Shown piece after piece: positions 25,564 to 38,370 of a DNA stretch of 64,000 bases. The stretch's first letter is position 1, and every line of letters starts with the position of its first letter. The stretch is from Lumnitzera littorea (lineage: Eukaryota > Streptophyta > Magnoliopsida > Myrtales > Combretaceae). Under the pieces are notes generated by a model. It made no database searches. It had not been told where the DNA came from and saw nothing but the letters and a program-made list of their open reading frames with translations. A program made the position numbers and the translations under genes. The stretch is taken from the NCBI GenBank assembly GCA_024138015.1, contig JAMXBB010000010.1, positions 46,053,473-46,117,472 of the forward strand, given 5' to 3'.

Positions 25564-28500
25564 TATAACGACCCTAAGAAGGGCTTAGTAGTATTACCTA
25601 AAATTTCCATATCACGTGTACACCCATGATAAGAAAATCGCCTTGCAAGTCAAAGATTGTAAGACTTTAAATAGTTATTCGCTAGGGTCTTCAATTTTAG
25701 TTCATTGACTCATTATATAATATAAATAATTATGGATATCTATTTTTCTACAGTTCCTCAAAACCATAGAGAATTAGTATCCCCTACCAAAATAGTGAAA
25801 TAAGATAGACAATTCCAGAAAATTCTAAACTTACTAAAAATACTAAACTTAATTGAGATATTAGTCGTTTTTCGGAGCATTTCGAAGTAACTATATGAGC
25901 TTTTCATCATACTGATTCAATGGTAGTACTCTGCACTCAATTCCTATCCTTGGCCTAACTATTAATCAACCTATAAGGAAAAGAACTGTTGGCGTATAAG
26001 CTTACGCTTAATGATATAATTACCCTCATCAATACTGCATGACAGAAATTTATTAGATACATAATTATATGAATGCATGAACAATCAGTATGCCAAATAA
26101 CGCATGCAGTGGTCTAGGAACTGCATACAACTCATAATTACGCCCCCTATAGTTGAGGTTTGGAGATAATTAACTAACCCAAACCAAAATCCAAGTTCTA
26201 GACCTTGAGTTTTAATTCATTTGCACTATTATGCTTAAGTCAAAACAAAACCATATATATGTATGTATGTATATATATACGTAGATTGTATATAATATAC
26301 TTTCTTTCCAAACAACAAATCGTAGTTTCAAAATCCCAAGTCTAGCAATGTGGTGGCCCCTGCAGTCCATAAACATGTACCCTAAGCAGAAGCCACAAGA
26401 CTTAGCCCTTTGCTAATGGTTAGCCTCTCCTAGTACCTAGTACCTAGTAAGCCCATCAACTTAGGATAGAGACTCAATAAAAATGATGACATAGCTAATG
26501 CCCAATCCTGTAGGAGGCTCATCCTCTTATGAGTCCCTTTCCATCTTGTGCATAAAGCGGCAGTCGGTGTTATCCTAATGCAATTATGGGGAATGCATGA
26601 TCCATTTAATTTCTTAATAGTATAAGTGATTAACTCGAATTTCAATGTGATTAGATAATTTCATTCCATGCAATCACACATACAAATTTATCACAACAAT
26701 TCCCATTATTATATAATTAACAAGTCATAGCATTTAGTTCACAATTCCATATACGTGCATTTCCCATATCCCATAAGCATCCAAATTTATATATATAAGT
26801 TTAGGTGCATCTATTCTACAAGTAAAATCAAGTAAAGAGCCATCGGGAATTTACTCACTCAGCCATGCAGATCAATCAAAATAATCCAGGGTAAGTCATC
26901 TCCCAAAAGCCGGGTCACCTAGACATCGCAAATATAATACTATAAGGGTTTGAAATAGGATTTGGAAAACTAAATTAAAACCCTTTTTGTTATTCTTTTG
27001 ATTTGGTTTCATATTTTTTTCCGGTTTTTTCTTAAAGTTTAATCGCGTATAACTTTCTCGTTTTAAATCCGATTTTTATAATCTTATAGTAAATCTTCAT
27101 CGTTTTCAAGTGTACTTTAATATAGTGAGGTTAGATTTTCGTGATGAGGCATGCAAAACTATCCATAGGTCAAAACAGTAGTGATTCTCATGATTTAGAG
27201 TACTTTTAAGCTTTATTTGGTTAACGGGCTTTTTGGTAACTTAGGAAATTTTTTAGGTTTGGGCTTAGGACTTTATTCTAAACTTAAATACTCCTTAAGG
27301 TCAAACTTTCAAATTTGGTTTACACTCTTGGTGCTAACAACAACTTCTTGAGCTTTTATGTGGGCTTAAGTTATCAAATGAGCTTGTTTTTTGTTCAAAT
27401 CAAAGTTAGTGACTTTGTTAGGCTTATGGAGTCTTAGGTGGACTTCTTGTAGGCTTCAAAACAACCTTTCTTAATATTTTAAAGTGCTGGTTAGAATTTT
27501 AATGAAGGCCCAACTTAAACTTCTAGGCTTGTTTTGAGAGTTTTAAGCTTTGTATACTTGCTATACTTGCTTTGGTTGATCTTTTCACTTTGCTCACTTG
27601 GTTTTATCATATTTTTAAGTGGCTTTTACTTATGTTCCAGATCTGGTCATGATGAATCCAAGGGGTTCTCACTTGCTTTTTCAATTTGTTTCATCATTTC
27701 CTTAAGTTTAAGGGTCAGATCATGAACCTAGGCTACTTATATTCAAATCTTAACTTAATTTCTCTTCCATGGGATGATTACTTAGCTAATACTTTACATG
27801 AAAATAGTATATCTCATACTTATCACAACTTTCATATTATAGTTCATATCTCACAAGGTTGGTTTCTTCATAAAAGTTTCATATAATGGATTTTCCTTTA
27901 CCTAAAACTAGGTTTGAGCATCTTTAACTTAATAGAATTAGAAATAACATCTAAATGACTCTCACACACTCCACATCCAACATGATGTCTCCTCATTCAT
28001 GTATACATTTCATGATTTTCTTAACTTAAAATCTTTCATTCTAAGTGTTAAATATATATCTTCACATAATACAAACTTAGCATGCTCATATTTCAACTTT
28101 CATGTAAAGTGGTTCATAAGCCTACTTCTTAAGGTGATCTAGCTATTTTATCATCTTATGATCATGCTAATATCAAAACATGGTCTCCTAACATGTAATA
28201 CTAAACCACTAACACAAAGAAACAACTTACTCATCCTCAAAGCGAAAACAAGGTGATAGTGCAACTAAGTATGCTCTTACCTCATTGTCTTCCTTCCTCT
28301 TCTTGTAAGTTCTTTTGAAACTAGAGTCTTGATCTTTGAAGTGAGGCTTTGAGGATATTCTAAAGTTCCTAAAAGTGGTTTTTGAAGTTAACAAATAGAG
28401 GGCACAAAATAAAGCTTGGTGCCATGAGTATGGAAGCAAAAATAGTGGCGGCAATGTTGGGATTTTTGTGGGGTTAAATTCCTTATTTTGATTTGTGTTT

Positions 28501-30197
28501 AAAGTGAGAGAAAAGGAAATGAAAATGAAAGTGAAAGAGGGAGAGAGTGGTAGATTTTTGAATGGGAGGAGAAGTGTGTGCAAGAAGTTTTAATTGATTG
28601 TCTTTTATTATGCACACATGCCAACTTTTTGACAAGACTAGATGATATAAGCATTAAAGAGTGAATAGTAGATATGTAAGACAATTAAGTGATTGAAAGT
28701 TGACAAGGCATGACCTCCCTTAGGCTCCCTTCCTAACTAGCCATAGGGTGTCCTCTTTGGGCATTAAGTTGTCTTGTCACTTAATTAAAAGCTGAACACA
28801 TAAAATAATGTAATAACTTGTCTATATGTAGTATAAGTGAAAGGGTGATAAGAAAAGTATCTTATCACTAGTTTTTGATAAGTTATCAATTGATAAATGA
28901 TTCCAACTTTCAATTGATAAGTTATTTATGGTGTTTAGTTGATTTACTTATTCATGTACACAAGTTTTATGCATGAAGATAAGAAAATTGTCTTATGTGA
29001 AATTCTTTTGGAGTTTATTTCTTAAATTGATTTGCATGTTATGATTTAATTCTTATAAAATTATGAAAATTTCTAGAGTTTGAATAAAATTATTCAAATT
29101 AAATTATCAATTAGTCGCTTAGGGTTATAAGTCCTTAATTGTTTTAGGGTTTAAGGTTTTGAGTGACTTAGAGTCCATGGTTCTTGTAGTCAAGTTTTAT
29201 CGATAATAGACTTTTGAATCGGAAAATTAAATTCGTTTTTAAAAGCAAACTTGAATTCTTAGCTTAGTTTATTCTTAGGAACATTTGGGAAGTGTTTTTA
29301 GTTGAATCACAAGTCCGCTAAAAAGTAGGGTTTATAGCTTATCCATATGTAACATGGCTTATAAGTGAAAATAAGGATATTGTCTTATATGAAATTCTTT
29401 TAGGGTTTGGTTCTCAAATTAATTTATAGGTTGTGATTTGCCTTTTAAGAAATTTTAGAGTTTTTTAGAGTTGAATAAAATTTATGGAAATTTTATTTTT
29501 AATTATTTATTTAGGGTCATAAGTCCTTGATTATTCCAGGGTTTAGGGTTCGAGTGAGTTTAAATATGTTTTAGGGTTTTTCATCAACTCGGGAGTAATT
29601 AACTTACACTTAAGAGTTTAAAGTTCTATTGGCTTAATTATTTAGGATCATTGTTTTATTATGCAACATATAATAGATTATGAAAAAAGAAGGAAATTGC
29701 TTAATAATATATATATATATATATATATACATATTATGGGGTTACTTATATATACAAGTAAAATAATTTTTGTAAATTCATTAATTTATTCCTTTTTACT
29801 AGCTTAGTTTTGTTGTTAATTATTACTTGAAATAATCCTTGATTCATTTATTATCAATTTTATATGGTTTCACAAAATTATTGATAATTTTATTGATTTA
29901 TGGCTTTTCAAGCATTAAGATAATTTTATAGAGTTTTAAAATTTTTTATGATTTAATATTTTCGGTTTCTATTAAGTTTAGGTTTACATTTTTAAAAGTA
30001 CACGTATATAGGGATTGGGGTTTTCTTGTATGATTAAGGTTTCCAAATTATATAATAGGGCCTTTCAAGTTTGTTTTAAGTTTCAAGTTTAAAATTTTAG
30101 TCTATTTTCATTTTATGTGATCTTGTCGACTTAGAGAAATATCTACGATACTCGAGTTTGACACCATATTTAGAAGGTTAAATTTATGAAGTCTACA
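25564..30197 (+). mobile_element. Solo LTR, same gypsy-like family (copy 3, diverged)
   Basis: Starts TATAACGACCCTAAGAAGGG (TG changed to TA) and ends GAAGTCTACA. Flanks are GTCTA (25559-25563) and GTCTG (30198-30202), a target duplication with one mismatch. The first 250 bp match the other copies in order: CACGTGTACACCCATGAT, TCGCCTTGCAAGTC, ACAGTTCCTC, TATCCCCTACCAAA. The last 30 bp match AGAAAGCTAGATTTGCGAGG of copy 2 in pattern. At 4634 bp it is about 1.1 kb longer than the others, partly through an internal duplication (28980-29560). It sits between the env-like region and the 3' LTR of the SIRE-like element. Confidence 0.7.
28980..29560 (+). repeat. Internal direct duplication in solo LTR copy 3
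   Basis: The block 28980-29175 (ATTGTCTTATGTGAAATTCT ... GGGTTATAAGTCCTTAATTG) is repeated at about 29365-29555 (ATTGTCTTATATGAAATTCT ... GGGTCATAAGTCCTTGATTA), about 385 bp apart, with moderate divergence. Confidence 0.75.
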
Positions 30198-30351
30198 GTC
30201 TGCTTAGGCTCATGTCTACCATTTTTTGATGTTCTAATGTTTTAAGACTTTATCTTTCTAAGCAATGTCTATTTATATTTCATGATCTTTAGAAGGTTAA
30301 TTTATCTATTATCTTAACAATTTTGCCTCTTGAATTGTCATGGATGATAAC

Positions 30352-30371
30352 AAAAAGGGGGAGACAAGGCA
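30352..30371 (+). other. Internal purine tract
   Basis: AAAAAGGGGGAGACAAGGCA lies about 120 bp before the 3' LTR. A GATAACAAAAAGGGGGAGA word at this place is usual in SIRE-type elements and may be a second plus-strand priming site. Confidence 0.5.
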
Positions 30372-30477
30372 AAAATATTTGTAGGTTGTATTTATCTCTA
30401 TGCAATTGCTGTTGAATTATAATTATCCTAAATGTTAGTGATTATTTGCAAATATTTTTGTGAAAAAGTGTTTATCA

Positions 30478-30492
30478 TCAAAAGGGAGAGAA
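30478..30492 (+). other. Polypurine tract of SIRE-like element
   Basis: TCAAAAGGGAGAGAA directly abuts the 3' LTR start TGTTAGG. Confidence 0.85.
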
Positions 30493-31792
30493 TGTTAGGT
30501 TCTCTCTAACTTAGTTTTAATGATAACAAAAATGATTATTTAATTATTGTTTATGTAAGATCTGCGTTGCAGGTAATATATTATAGAAACTTTAGTAGAA
30601 GAATGCATGAAAGAAAAATCAAAAGAAATACACATGAAGAAGGCTCAACAAATGCTTTAGGTGATGAATAAAAGAATAAGTATATAGTACAGAACACTGG
30701 TAGAAGCTTAAGTAGAAGATTGCCAACATTTAAAATGCAATCTAGATTGTTGTAGAAGCTTGTGTAGAAGTTTCAAGATTGCCCGATGAAAGACTAGTAG
30801 AAGATTAGGTAGAAGTGTTAACTTGAAGTATAATCGAGGAATATGCTACAAGATTAGGTAGAAGCTTTAGCTCAAGAAATGATGGAGTTACATGTAGAAA
30901 CTTTAGTAAAAGATTAGAAGTAACATAAACCTAAGAAGCACAGATTGAAAACTGTAAAAGTACCTATAGAAGTATTAGTAGAAGGTTTACACAGTGCATA
31001 TCGATCATACTATTAAAGGTATAGAAGGACAAGTAGAAGCTTCAAAAGAAGATAAAGGATAATAAAAGGCCCAACTCCACTAGTTAATTATATTTGGGAA
31101 ATATAATTAGCTCATTCCACTTAATTAGGAAAAATATCATTGGGGATTATTTTAAATCATAATCGAAGTTACTTAGCTAACGTTTAAGCCTAATCATGCA
31201 TATTAAAAATCAAATCATGATTAATATGTTTAAGTACCAGAACAAATTTCCAATAAAGATAATAAGATCTGATGTATATCTACAAAATTGCAACATTCAC
31301 TAGAATATCAACAAAATATTAACTTCCAAACATTAGAATTCAAGATATAAATATCAAGGGATTAAAATAGAAAAATATATCGATCTAAAAAGAAATTAGT
31401 GTACTGTTTACATGAGCAAGAGCTAAACTTTGAAGAACTACATTTTTCTCTTCAATTTGTTCGATTTCTTGAATTGTGTTGTGTTTATAACTTTAAAACA
31501 AACAAACTTATACTATAGCGTGTGTTTAGTTTGTTATAGAGACTAGTGAGATGGGGTAGTTGAATATAAACATTGAGGAGACTTGATTGTGTACTCTCTT
31601 ATAAAGTTCAATTGATTGATATAGTGGAACGATTAGTTAAGAAAACTAAATCCTCACTAATGGAGCTAGAAGGAAGGATTGATACACGAGGTGAAACCTT
31701 TATAAAATCCTATGCTTGATCTTCTTATCTTATCTCCTTTAATTATTTTATTTTTATTGCTTTAGTTTGATTATCAAACTATTTCTACTATC
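30493..31792 (+). repeat. 3' LTR of SIRE-like element, first part
   Basis: Matches 17271-18560 of the 5' LTR from TGTTAGGTTCTCTCTAACTT to CAAACTATTTCTAC. It is cut by the gypsy element that starts at 31800. The seven bases 31793-31799 are not explained by either element. Confidence 0.85.
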
Positions 31793-31799
31793 GGCATAT

Positions 31800-32250
31800 T
31801 GATTCGCTTAAACTATATATATATAAATTAAATTGCAAATACTACAGTAAGTATACTGGGTCGAAATCAAGTAATATAGAGTAAGTAAAGTGGTCGATCC
31901 CTCGAGGACTATGATATTACTAAACCTACGATAGTTCTTATCAATATTCAGGCAATCAAAAATAAATTAACTAATCTAATAATTATACTAAAACTATTGA
32001 AAAGAAAATAACTCTAAAATTTCTAAAACTAAGCAATCAATTAAGAATGGTGGAAAAATAGCAAATCAAATTGTTATCATGTTATATAGATTATTAGCTA
32101 TATGATCATTTAAGTGAAATTATTATACCTTAAAACTTAAGGATTTAAACCTCTAATTAATCAGTCAACTCCCATATCTCCAATTAACAATAGACTTTAA
32201 ATTACAATCAAATATCTCCTGATAGTATAATTGTCTAATGCACCTAAATC
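31800..32250 (-). repeat. Truncated 3' LTR of gypsy element
   Basis: Matches 33638-34110 with many small changes. Similarity stops near 32250, where the sequence passes directly into protease-like coding sequence on the minus strand. Confidence 0.8.
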
Positions 32251-33632
32251 AATAAGAACCTTATCAAAGTGAAAATTTCCTATAATGCAAGGAATAGTAA
32301 AACTCCCCTAATCTCTTTGTTTTCTAAGCAAGGTGGATAAATTTTTCCAAAGGATCATGGAGCTCTCCCCTGTAAGCATTATTGGTTCATTCCCATCAAT
32401 CTTTCTCTTCTTGGTAAGCAAATCCTTCATGAATCTAGCATACGAAGGCATCTATTGAAGTGCCTTTGCAAAAGAAATGTTGATTTGTAACTTCTTGAAG
32501 ACATCTAGGAATTTGGCAAATTGAGCATCTAGTTACTATTGCTTCAGTCTTGCTAAAAAAGGGACTAGAGGAACATCTTGTTTCACTTCTGGTGACTTCT
32601 GCTTCTATTCCTCTTACACCTGCTTCCCTTTTTCTTCTTTTGGAATCTTTACCTTTTCTTCAACTCGTTTGTCAACTGTTTCCACTCCTCAGCATAAGAG
32701 CGTTGACACCTTTGGGATTTTCTTTAATATTGCTGGATAAAGACCCTGATGGTCTGTTACTCAACTATTGAGAGATCTGACCAATCTGATTCTCTAAATT
32801 CCAAATAGTCTGTAACATGGTGTCGGTCTTTTGCATATAGCTCAACACAAGCTCTTCCATTCTAAACTGATTTTGCTAAAGTGGAGCATTTTGAGTTGGA
32901 CCTTGCTTCTAGAATCCAAGTAGTGGTTGAAATGCATTGTTCTCGTTTCTCCATAAAAAATTTAGATGATTACACTACCCATGATTATATGTATTCGAAT
33001 ATGCTCCTTGATTACTGCGTTGAAAATTGTTGACAAAATTCACCTACTCTCTACTGGTTGGAGTTGAGTGATTCCTAGTTAAGCACTCAAGAGTCAAATG
33101 TAGTCCTAAACATAACTCATAAAAAACAATAAGATTAGCTTTAAAAGACTGTGTTGAGGTGAGTTTACTTACTTGAATAGTAAGAGCTACAATCTGAGCT
33201 GTTAATTGAGATACAATGTTATTGTTACTGGCTGCTGCCACTCCTAACTTGCTTCTCTCATTTTGCCAATTATGTGCATTGGAGGCCATCTCTTCTATCG
33301 GTGCACTTGCTTCATTAAAGGTACATAGTGAGCCTCTTTATAGCTAAACCTAATACCATGGGTAATATATAATCTTATAGTGCTCGTGAAACTCCTTGTA
33401 TCTTATTATTATCCCCATTACCTGCCATCTCTTCTATCCTTCTTTTGTTCTCTCGCCTCAACTGATGCAAAGTGCACTCTATTTCAAAATCTAATGATAG
33501 AATTTCAGCACTTCTACTCCTGTGCATAAAACACCTACAAAGAGAACAAAAATAATACACATCATCAAGTGTACCTAAATTACCAACAGAACTAAAAGGT
33601 TTAATATTTCCAATCCCTAGTAATAGCTCCAA
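32251..33632 (-). pseudogene. Gypsy gag-protease remnant
   Basis: Minus-strand reading from 33632: FEIECTLHQLRREN (family start EIERTLRRLRRE), MAGNGDNN, and RALXDYILPMV, then a jump to MASNAHNWQNERSK (33289), VNFVNNFQRSNQGAYSNTYN, NLENQIGQISQ, and SNIKENPKGVNALMLRSG. These gag words are typical of Tat/Athila-type plant gypsy polyproteins. The end reads FLDVFKKLQINISFAKALQ, MPSYARFMKDLLTKKRK, then GSFTIPCIIGNFHFDKVLID and LGAL, the beginning of the aspartic protease (family DLGASINLMP). The capsid core between the first and second gag words is missing, and several stops interrupt the frame. It ends at the LTR junction near 32250. Non-functional. Confidence 0.75.
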
Positions 33633-33637
33633 AAACT
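33620..33637 (-). other. Primer binding region of gypsy element
   Basis: Minus strand AGTTTTTGGAGCTATTAC directly follows the LTR end GCGAATCA. Related plant gypsy elements have AGTTTTTGGCGCCGTTGC here. The sequence is decayed, but its place is right. Confidence 0.6.
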
Positions 33638-34686
33638 TGATTCGCTTAAACTATATATATGTAAATTAAATTGTGAATACTCCAGCAAGTATACTAGGTT
33701 GGAATCAAGTAATACAGAGTAAGTAAGGTTGTCGATCCCTCGAAGACTATAATATTACTAAACATATAATAGTTCTTATCAACATTCAGGCAATTAAAAA
33801 TAAATTAACTAATCTAATAATTATATTATAACTATTGAAAATAAAATAACTATAAAATTTCTAAAACTAAGCAATTAATTAAGAATTGTGCGAAAAACAA
33901 AATCCACCCTAGATTATGCAAATCAAACTGTTATTATGTTATATAGATTAATAGCTATATGGTCATTCAAGTGAAATTATTATACCTTAAAACTTAAGGA
34001 TTTAAACCCCTAATTAATCAGTTAGCTCCCGTATCTTCAATTAACAGTAGACTCTAAATTACAATTAGATATATGCCGATAGTATGATTGTCTAATGTTC
34101 TAAATCAGTTATTCCTAATGTCTTAGTGAATAATCAATCACCAAACATCGCATTAATCTCTAAATAATTTCTAATTAATTCAATTAGCACTGCTTCCACA
34201 TTAATTAATCAAATTAACCAAGAAATTCTAACAAACCCTATATTAACTCCCGTATCGCTAAGGTTTCTAGCAATTATAATCAATTAAACAACTATAATTG
34301 AAATCATAACGATTGCAATCGTAAATTATCCTTATATCTATTAATCCTATAATATGAACATGATTATTATCTTAGCTATCTAGGATTTCATCAATTCCTA
34401 CAGATAATTTTAGCCAACCATGGAATTTGAAACAAAAGCATAACTACTAATTGAAATTGCGAAGAAATTCATAATTGAAAGCATGAATAATTAACAGAAT
34501 TGTATAAATATAATTAAAATAGATGTCACAAATTCTGTAATTAGAAAAGATAAACTTCAATTGCAACTCTAAAACTTAGTCTTCAAAGCAAAATCTTCTC
34601 AATGATCCAAGCGATTCTATAGAAGAATTCTTCAAGAACTATTTAATGACTGTTCTACGATACTCTAAGTCTAAGGAAAGTATGTA
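33638..34686 (-). repeat. 5' LTR of gypsy element, first part
   Basis: Begins TGATTCGCTTAAAC on the plus strand and matches the truncated LTR at 31800-32250. It continues past that copy to the solo LTR inserted at 34687 and resumes near 38341. The assembled LTR would be about 1.4 kb. Confidence 0.75.
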
Positions 34687-37600
34687 TGTCAAGACCCTAA
34701 AGGGGGCCTAGTAGGATTATCTAAAATTTCCATAACACGTATGCACCCATGATATGGAAATCGCCTTGCAAGTCAAAAATTGCAAAATTCTAAATGATTA
34801 ATCACTAAGGTTACTAATTTTTAAGTATTTAATTTACTATAGAATACAAATATAAATAACTATGAGTGTTTGATATCCCACAGTTCCTCAGAATCGCAAA
34901 GAATCGGTATCCCTTTCCTAATAATAAGATAAAATGTACTAACATTATATAAAATATATATATATATAAGAAAAATTAAATTATAGTAAGTTCTAACATA
35001 TAAATATTTTCTACAATAGATGTTTATATATCATCTAAAGAGTACTCAGCTATTCCTAATACTAAGATACATATCTTCATCTCACACTTGGTACTCGAGA
35101 CTTATCCCAATCCCGATGTAAGTAGACTTGCAAGAGAAACTATAAGGGAGTAAGCATATAATAGCTCAGTGAGTTCATTCCTCACCACTACCGATCAAGC
35201 AAGTTTTCACACATTATTATCACATATGCAGACAAGTTATCTACATACAACATGAATGCATGCACGCACGATAAATGCAAGCAACACATCCATAAAAGTC
35301 TGGAACTATGGAAGGCGTAGAATTACGTCGTCTATACTTCGATTATCCCCTATACTTACCCGTACAGGGTACCTCAGCTTACTCGCATGAGGCTACCTAG
35401 GGGCACCACCCCTCTAGTCAAAACTCGACTATTAGCCTAGTCGAGAAAAGAGTTTTAATCTAAATAGGGGGATTCCAAACTAGGACTATCCACCCTCCAA
35501 GGCCTCTCGAGTATAAACTTGCGAGTCCTCTCGCAACCAAAATTAACCAAAGCCTTACAGGCACAATAAAGTGAGTCATCTCGCTATCAAATCTCGCTAT
35601 CAAGTGGAGAACCCATGATAGCTTTACCTTAACAATAAAATATCATTTCTAGCACTGCGACCTTTATTGAAATTGTACAAAATACGTTTAAGATTAGGAA
35701 ATTTTTTTCCAAAAATACCCTTTTCAACATTTTACAAAGCTAGCACTCTTCATCCATACATTTACTGGGTCATAGACATATGATGAATAGAACTAGTTAT
35801 TTAGGTTAGATATTTATATTTATCAATTTAAAAAAAAATGATTATACAGATGATAGCAGAACAGTCATTCAAATATACAAGCAACAGCAAGCAGCAAAAC
35901 ATCATACAAGTAACATGCACAATCAAGTAGTAGGTCATTAGAACTCCTTCACCTGGATTATTGCTCATTCTTTAAGCTTTTGGGGTTTCCAGAACTTGAT
36001 ATTGAACGCCTAAATCAAAATAGTAAAACTTATAAATATTCTGAGAAGCTAAACACCTTAGTTAACTAAAAGTCTATTATAGTTTATCTAATTTCCTTTA
36101 ATATAACCCAAGTATAATGTATATAGGGTTTATCATACTCAATGGGGTTAATAGTAACTATTTTCTTATATTTGTAAGTTACAAGACTTCCTTTATGTAT
36201 TTTGTAACTTTTTCATTTTAATTCTAATATTTGCGAACTTATAGTCGTTTTTCATCGTTTTCGAACGCATGTTCACACGGTGATATCCGTTTTAGACGTT
36301 AAGACCCATGTTTTACGATATGGGTTAAATTTATTAAAATTTTATCTTATTGAAGTTTAATTATTCTTATTGCTTATGTTTATATCCTAGTTTAGGACTT
36401 AATGATTGAATAAGCTATTAGATTCTTACACTTGGGAAATTTTACATTAGTACTACTAATTCATATACTTAATGAAGTTTCATTCAATTTAAGACGTGTA
36501 TTAGGGTTTACTAATTTATGTACCTAATTATTATGTACTCTTTTTATTTCTTATTTTATAAACCTATGCTTATGTCATCGTTTACATCATCAATCGCTTG
36601 TGTCATCGCTTAGGTCATCATTTGCTTATGTCATGGCTTATGTCATCATATGATTACATCATCCTTTGCTTACCTAAGTCTTATCTCATGATTATGTGTT
36701 TTATGTACACTTTTACATAATGTACATATACTTATACCTTTCCTCTACTTATATGTATACTAGCATACTTATACATATACTTATACCTATACCGTATTTA
36801 TACTTATACATATACCCATATACACATACGGTAGCATACGTATTTTTATACGTATTTTCGTATGCCTTATTTACCCTCTTAAGAAATCTTCACAATTTCG
36901 TTCTTTTTGTATTTTAAGGGTATATTTAACATGGTATATGTATGTATAGTTAATAGATGTCCTAATTTAGGTTATGTACATAATGAATACTTATGTATAA
37001 AGGTATTTATACATGTATATATCTAGCATACCCTTATGTACACGTACTCAAAGACATGTACACATGCATCTTCTTCTATTGCCTAAAAAATTCTATACTT
37101 CCATATGTAAAGATTAAAACTTTAAGCCCAAATCAACATATATATACACAACACATAACTACTTAACCTAACCTAACTCTTCTTCTAACTAGTAAAGAAG
37201 ATAAAGTAAGACATAGTATCATAAGTACATACCTTAATTTTGTTCTTGAAAATGGATGAAAAGTTGAAAAGAAAAGAAGAGTGAAAGGGGAAGGGGAAGA
37301 TACGGTTGGGAAGGAGAAGAAGAAAGGGATTTTGTTTTGTGTTATTTTGTTTTTGAGAAGGAAAAGAAGTAGGGTCTAGGAAGAGGAAGTAGTGGACGGC
37401 AATTAAGGAAAAAAAGGAGAAGGAAAAGCTAAAAGAAAAGAAAAGAAATCATGAGAAGGAAGATTTTTTTTCAAATGAAAGGGACATTTTTGTTGACTTT
37501 TTTAAATGTTGACTTAGTTAACCTTTTGACTTTGATTAACACGTGTTGACTTAGTCAACTTTCTATACATAATGTAATAATAAAGGAAAATTAAGGGAAA

Positions 37601-38340
37601 AATTAAGGAAATGAGACATTTGGTGAATTGATTAGTAAAAATAGATAATAAGATCTTACTTTAGGTATTTATATCCTATATACATCATTTGGTAAGCTAC
37701 TTAGTATAATTAGTATGAAAAGTACCAATTAGGTGTTAAGGTTCACTATATTTAACCTAAGCTTCAACTATACCCCCAACTTTATATAATACTATCCTAG
37801 CTATATACTTACAAGATAAATGTGATCTAAAATGCAATATCTTAGTTTTTAAAGGATCACTTAAGTATTCTAACTATTTATGTATGATTGAAAGTTATTT
37901 TTAGTCATTTACTAAGGAAATGGCAAAATATGGAGAATATATTATCACTTAGGGTTTTAGGGTAAATTATAGTAGATTAATGCTTTTATATCCTTAAAGT
38001 AATAGTTTTAGGGTTTTTCTTACTTCTGAGTACAATATCTAGTGTTTTTACATATTTAGGGTTTAATATATTCATACACGATTAAGTCTTCGATTATTAT
38101 CTTAGGGTTTTGATGAGGTTTGAGGTTAACTTTGACAGTTACATATACTTGAGGTTTTAGGGTCTTCGTGTATGATTAGAGGTTCAATTGATAATTTAAG
38201 ATTTTTCATATTCACTTTAGGTTTTGAATTGAGATTTTTAATCGGTTTTAAATCTCACTATTTCTATTGACTTTAGGAAATCATCTACAGTTTGAGTGTT
38301 TGATTTTATACTTAGGAAGCTAATTTTGGCGAGGTTTACA
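34687..38340 (+). mobile_element. Solo LTR, 3.5 kb gypsy-like family (copy 4, innermost)
   Basis: Starts TGTCAAGACCCTAAAGGGGG and ends GCGAGGTTTACA, 3654 bp. It is the best-preserved copy and aligns with 7642-11140 throughout. GTATG follows the end (38341-38345); GTATGTA precedes the start, so the duplication GTATG is present if two extra bases (TA, likely slippage) are allowed. It is inserted in the LTR of the minus-strand gypsy element, so it is the youngest layer of the stack. The minus-strand ORF-poor interior has no coding sequence; the plus-strand frame at 36696-36917 comes from TATAC repeats. Confidence 0.8.
36569..36673 (+). repeat. 28-bp minisatellite inside solo LTR copy 4
   Basis: Three full units and a partial one, each a 12-mer plus 16-mer (CTTATGTCATCG / TTTACATCATCAATCG and similar). 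It corresponds to the array at 9396-9522 in copy 2. Confidence 0.8.
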
Positions 38341-38370
38341 GTATGTCTACAGTTTGAGTGTTTGATTTTA
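38284..38370 (+). repeat. Short duplication across the end of solo LTR copy 4
   Basis: TCTACAGTTTGAGTGTTTGA and the next five bases occur at 38284-38308 inside the LTR and again, identical over 25 bases, at 38346-38370 just outside its end, 62 bp apart. This blurs the point at which the gypsy LTR resumes. Confidence 0.85.

Noticed and set aside
28227..28684. Two overlapping minus-strand frames rich in Ser, Leu and Phe
   Set aside because: They are the complement of a purine-rich LTR segment with no motif; other LTR copies have similar purine-rich blocks.
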